Notes under the pieces: generated by a model
What the model was told of the DNA's origin: nothing
Database searches by the model: none
The model's input: the letters and a program-made list of their open reading frames with translations, nothing else
Made by a program: the position numbers and the translations under genes
Assembly (NCBI GenBank): GCA_030431825.1
Contig: JAUIIJ010000013.1
Location: forward strand, 33,878 to 97,877
Direction: 5' to 3'
DNA from: Alphaproteobacteria bacterium
GTDB taxonomy: Bacteria; Pseudomonadota; Alphaproteobacteria; Rhodobacterales; Rhodobacteraceae
Length of the DNA: 64,000 nucleotides
Shown: piece by piece, positions 61,346 through 64,000 of the stretch
Layout: each line of letters opens with the position of its first letter
How positions within the stretch are numbered: the first letter of the stretch is position 1

Positions 61346-62691
61346 AGCGGCTCATCGAACGGGGGCTGATGTTTGGAAATCTCGTCCACGTGGCCACGCC
61401 GGCGTTGGTCGAACGCTATGACCGCGCGCTTGTCCATCTGACCGGCAAACACACCACACTCACCGATTTTCATATCGACATCTCGGGATATTCGCCCGAG
61501 ATCGGTGACGAACTGGGCGATCATCTCTATCTCAACCAGCATGGCGTCAACCGGCAGTTCATCCTGCTGACCATCGAACAGAAGCGCGCGCCGCTGTTGA
61601 ATGCGACCTTTTCCACCAGCCACGACATTCTGCGCCGTTTCATCGACGCGAACGAAGCCGCGCTCTTTGCGCTGACAGCGGTGGATGCGGTGGCCGGGGA
61701 GCTCTTGAATTCGGTGATCCAGATACGCGAACCGCGACAATTGTTCGACATTCGCACCATCAGGATCGAGGCCGACACCACCGCAGGCACCCTCCGGCAC
61801 GCGACCGAACTGACACGGCTCATCGACCGGTTCCGCGAGGAAGAGGATGCGTGGTTCGATGACGTCCTGATCGCGGACATGATCACCCTCGCGGAGAAAT
61901 CCGGAGACATCACGCGCAATCCGGTCAAGCTGAGGGAAACCGAGTTCGAACAGAGAAATTTCTGGACCAGCCATTTCGGTGGTCTCTACGTATTTCAATC
62001 CGTCGAGCATCCGGCGGTGATCGCGGCGACGGACAAGGCCGCATTGGGAGAACTGCCCATCAAGTACGTGTTCGACTTTGACGATCGCAATCGCATCGCC
62101 AAATTCCTCGCCTATAACGATCTGGTCGAACCTATCATCAAGGCGCCGGGTCTGGATACGGCGGCGATCCTTCGGCAAAAGATGGATTTCATCGTGATCG
62201 ACGCCGCCAGCGAAGGCGGCATGGACCTGACCGGCCTTTCGCGCGCCGATCTCCGCAGGCTGGCGCGGCAACACCATGGTCGCCTGCCGCCGGAATATGA
62301 TGGTTTGGCCGCCCTGTTGAACTGGGCCGAAAACGGCGGACCCTGGCCGCGGATCGCATCGGATCACCCCGCCTATTTCTATACCCTGCGCGCCGCGAAT
62401 ACACCCGACCGGGATCTCGTGAACCGGATGCTGGCGGAACTCACCCCGCTTGACATCCGCCAGCTGTTCATCTGCAACAAACCGATATTCTATCTGCGCT
62501 ACAAAAGCTGGTCCGACACGAAAAAGAGCTATGTCGCGGATTTCCTGAGCCGGGAATACCAGGTCGACAAGGCCGGTGCCCGCGCGGCCCTGTTCGGACA
62601 CGAGGCGGACATGACCGGAGAACCGCCCGTCGACCCGGCGGACGACCTGATCCGCAGGGTCGGCCCCTGGGGCGCGGTGGGGCGGGTCTGA
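61342..62691 (+). CDS. Uncharacterised DUF6638-type protein
   Basis: 449 residues, soluble, no signal or membrane segment. Starts MKRLIERGLMFGNLVHVATPALVERYDRAL. Distinctive parts are FHIDISGYSPEIGDELGDHLYLN and YKSWSDTKKSYVADFLSREYQVD. I recall it as a conserved Rhodobacterales family (DUF6638) without known function. Its coupling to membrane-protein genes on both sides suggests a complex at the inner membrane. Confidence 0.75.
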   Translation: MKRLIERGLMFGNLVHVATPALVERYDRALVHLTGKHTTLTDFHIDISGYSPEIGDELGDHLYLNQHGVNRQFILLTIEQKRAPLLNATFSTSHDILRRFIDANEAALFALTAVDAVAGELLNSVIQIREPRQLFDIRTIRIEADTTAGTLRHATELTRLIDRFREEEDAWFDDVLIADMITLAEKSGDITRNPVKLRETEFEQRNFWTSHFGGLYVFQSVEHPAVIAATDKAALGELPIKYVFDFDDRNRIAKFLAYNDLVEPIIKAPGLDTAAILRQKMDFIVIDAASEGGMDLTGLSRADLRRLARQHHGRLPPEYDGLAALLNWAENGGPWPRIASDHPAYFYTLRAANTPDRDLVNRMLAELTPLDIRQLFICNKPIFYLRYKSWSDTKKSYVADFLSREYQVDKAGARAALFGHEADMTGEPPVDPADDLIRRVGPWGAVGRV

Positions 62692-62692
62692 C

Positions 62693-62959
62693 ATGCTGGG
62701 ATTGTTGCGCCTCGTTGTCATTCTGCTGATCGTGCAGACGATCGTCTATGTCGCACTATCGCTCTACTCGCGAAATGTCCGACGGCAAAAGCTCATGGAC
62801 CGCTGGGCCGAAATGGAGTTTCCGGTCGATCAGGAAACATTTGTACAGCGCGGATTGACGCGGTATGACAACTCACTCCGCCGAAAGCTGATCCTGGGTG
62901 TTTACATTCTGCCCTGGATCGCCATTTCGGTGCTGATCTATGTCGTGAATTTCAAGTGA
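62693..62959 (+). CDS. Small two-helix membrane protein of unknown function
   Basis: 88 residues, starting 1 base after the previous stop. N-terminal helix (LLRLVVILLIVQTIVYVALSLY), a basic cytosolic loop (SRNVRRQKLMDRWAEMEF), and a C-terminal helix (LILGVYILPWIAISVLIYVV). Encoded in tight order with 61342 and 62971, so probably cotranscribed. Confidence 0.78.
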   Translation: MLGLLRLVVILLIVQTIVYVALSLYSRNVRRQKLMDRWAEMEFPVDQETFVQRGLTRYDNSLRRKLILGVYILPWIAISVLIYVVNFK

Positions 62960-62970
62960 GGACGTGACAG

Positions 62971-63612
62971 ATGACCTATATCAAGTGGGCGTTCATACTG
63001 ACCTTCTGGCTGCTGCTGGGCGCCTTGCTGCACTACTCGCTGCCTCAATATGACATTGTACGCATCGTCAACACCTACGAAGAGCGTCAGGATCTCACCG
63101 ATTGGACCCGTATTTTCTGGGCAAGCCCGGACGATCAGGCTGCCAACCTGGCCGGGCGGGACGTTCAGTTCATTCAGGGCGTGCGTGCCAACGGCAAACC
63201 CATCGTCTATCGCAACGAGGATACCGGGTGGGGCTGGCCATTCTATTTCAAGTTCGACACGGCGAACCTCTATACCGAGGCCAACGACGCCATTTCGACC
63301 AAGGAAAACCCGGAATGGGTGGCGATCCTGCACTATGGCTGGCGCAACGAGTTCCTGTCGACCTTTCCCAATGCGATCTCGATCACGCCGGTAGAAGGTC
63401 CGGATCACCGTGTCATCAACTGGTTCAACATCATCTTCCTGATCCTCGTTGCGGCGCTGTTCTGGGCCATATGGGTGCGCTGGCGCCGATTCCGGCAGGC
63501 CCGGATCGATCCGATGCTCGACGATATTGGCGACAGCATGGATGCGGCCGGCGACCGCATCAGCGAAAAGCGTGGCAATTTCCGTCGCTGGCTGAACACC
63601 TGGCGGTCGTAA
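62971..63612 (+). CDS. DUF1523-family membrane protein
   Basis: 213 residues: one N-terminal helix (YIKWAFILTFWLLLGALLHYSL), a periplasmic part with YDIVRIVNTYEERQD and NEDTGWGWPFYFKFDTANL, a second helix (NIIFLILVAALFWAIWVRWRRF) and a positively charged tail. DUF1523 is restricted to alphaproteobacteria as far as I know and has no assigned function. Last gene of the four-gene group starting at 61028. Confidence 0.85.
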   Translation: MTYIKWAFILTFWLLLGALLHYSLPQYDIVRIVNTYEERQDLTDWTRIFWASPDDQAANLAGRDVQFIQGVRANGKPIVYRNEDTGWGWPFYFKFDTANLYTEANDAISTKENPEWVAILHYGWRNEFLSTFPNAISITPVEGPDHRVINWFNIIFLILVAALFWAIWVRWRRFRQARIDPMLDDIGDSMDAAGDRISEKRGNFRRWLNTWRS

Positions 63613-63639
63613 CGCCGGCGGCTCGGATGCTCTCCCTCA

Positions 63640-63835
63640 AGGCCATGTAGAGGGGGATCCGATTATCGAGCAGTGCCGCCTCGGTTTCGATCACTTCTAC
63701 CTGGCGCTCAAGCTGGAATTGCTACGACGCCAAAGGGCCGGTCACGTCGATCGCGCTCTGAACATGGCGATCGTTGGCAAATTCCTGCATCTCTTCCGCC
63801 TCCTCGAGCAACTCGCACCAATTGGCGACACGGGG
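63640..63835 (-). pseudogene. Possible gene remnant beside the IS element
   Basis: The minus strand here reads as protein-like sequence (CELLEEAEEMQEFANDRHVQ, then LERQVEVIETEAALLDNRIP) interrupted by a single TAG at 63722-63724. There is no start with a ribosome site, and the frame breaks near the IS boundary. It may be a fragment of a gene damaged when the IS arrived. No family recognised; low certainty. Confidence 0.2.
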
Positions 63836-63887
63836 AACGAGCGGCTTTCAAAGCGTTTCGCGATTAACTTGAAAGGTAATCCCCCCG

Positions 63888-64000
63888 AAAATTAGTGGTG
63901 TTCAAAAGTAGAATTTTTCCGGCAGGAAAGACCGAGGAGAATTCGGATGAAGAACGCAAAATTTAGCGATGCGCAGATTATGGCGATCCTTCGCCAAGCT
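63888..64000 (+). mobile_element. Left end of an IS3-family insertion sequence, cut by the window edge
   Basis: From about 63888 the sequence changes to AT-rich (GTGGTGTTCAAAAGTAGAAT), as in IS3-family terminal repeats, and leads to the start of OrfA. The exact boundary and target duplication cannot be set without the right end. Confidence 0.6.
63947..64000 (+). CDS. IS3-family transposase OrfA, N-terminus only
   Basis: 18 codons visible, reading MKNAKFSDAQIMAILRQA. This is the standard start of IS3/IS407-group OrfA proteins, where it begins the helix-turn-helix that binds the terminal repeats. AGGAGAATTCGG gives a good ribosome site. The rest lies beyond the window. Confidence 0.75.
   Translation, partial: MKNAKFSDAQIMAILRQA

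Overview
The window looks like chromosomal DNA of a marine-type alphaproteobacterium of the Rhodobacteraceae (Roseobacter group). The basis is its high G+C coding sequence, three tripartite TRAP uptake systems, the mix of sulfonate, thiosulfate and polyamine genes, and several gene families typical of that group. No rRNA, tRNA or CRISPR array was seen. Both edges cut genes: a LacI-type regulator on the left and an IS3-type transposase on the right.

Region 1 (1-12.4 kb): after the LacI fragment comes a three-gene unit, a small exported protein plus an ABC-2 exporter of the kind found with PQQ-dependent alcohol oxidation. Next is a minus-strand acyl-CoA catabolic operon: a crotonase, a pair of acyl-CoA dehydrogenases, a TRAP transporter, a third acyl-CoA dehydrogenase and a CaiB-type CoA-transferase. 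A divergent IclR regulator faces it across an inverted repeat. Region 2 (12.5-21.2 kb): a sugar-acid catabolic operon with FAH hydrolase, SDR, TRAP transporter, split UxaA-type dehydratase, enolase-superfamily dehydratase and RraA-like aldolase, controlled by a second IclR gene. Its logic resembles the non-phosphorylative L-fuconate route. A plus-strand pair follows (21.4-23.6 kb): a subtilase without a signal peptide and a 93-residue protein that looks like a stand-alone subtilase propeptide or inhibitor.

Region 3 (23.9-37.7 kb) concerns organosulfur compounds. A tightly packed minus-strand operon encodes a small membrane protein, a TRAP transporter with a Tat-type binding protein, HpsN/HpsO/HpsP-like dehydrogenases, a UspA protein, both subunits of sulfopyruvate decarboxylase and an FMN-dependent 2-hydroxyacid dehydrogenase. 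Together they could take up 2,3-dihydroxypropane-1-sulfonate (DHPS) and convert it through sulfolactate and sulfopyruvate to sulfoacetaldehyde. Two 14-bp LacI-type operators, 21 bp apart, lie between the operon and a divergent LacI gene. A NarL-type response regulator and a partial thiosulfate-oxidation set (soxY, soxZ, soxB) follow.

Region 4 (38-53.4 kb): UDP-glucose dehydrogenase, then a polyamine block. It has a PuuB-like oxidase, a PotFGHI-type importer with a terminator between the binding-protein gene and the ATPase gene, a GntR regulator flanked by a shared TTTGATCA motif, an omega-aminotransferase, an M20 peptidase, and a second PotABCD-type importer. Region 5 (53.4-64 kb) is mostly housekeeping: lytic transglycosylase, WYL regulator, glutathione transferase, DUF1801 protein, RNase R, a TIGR04282-type glycosyltransferase, DapE, and a four-gene group of uncharacterised, mostly membrane proteins. 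The right edge enters an IS3-family element.
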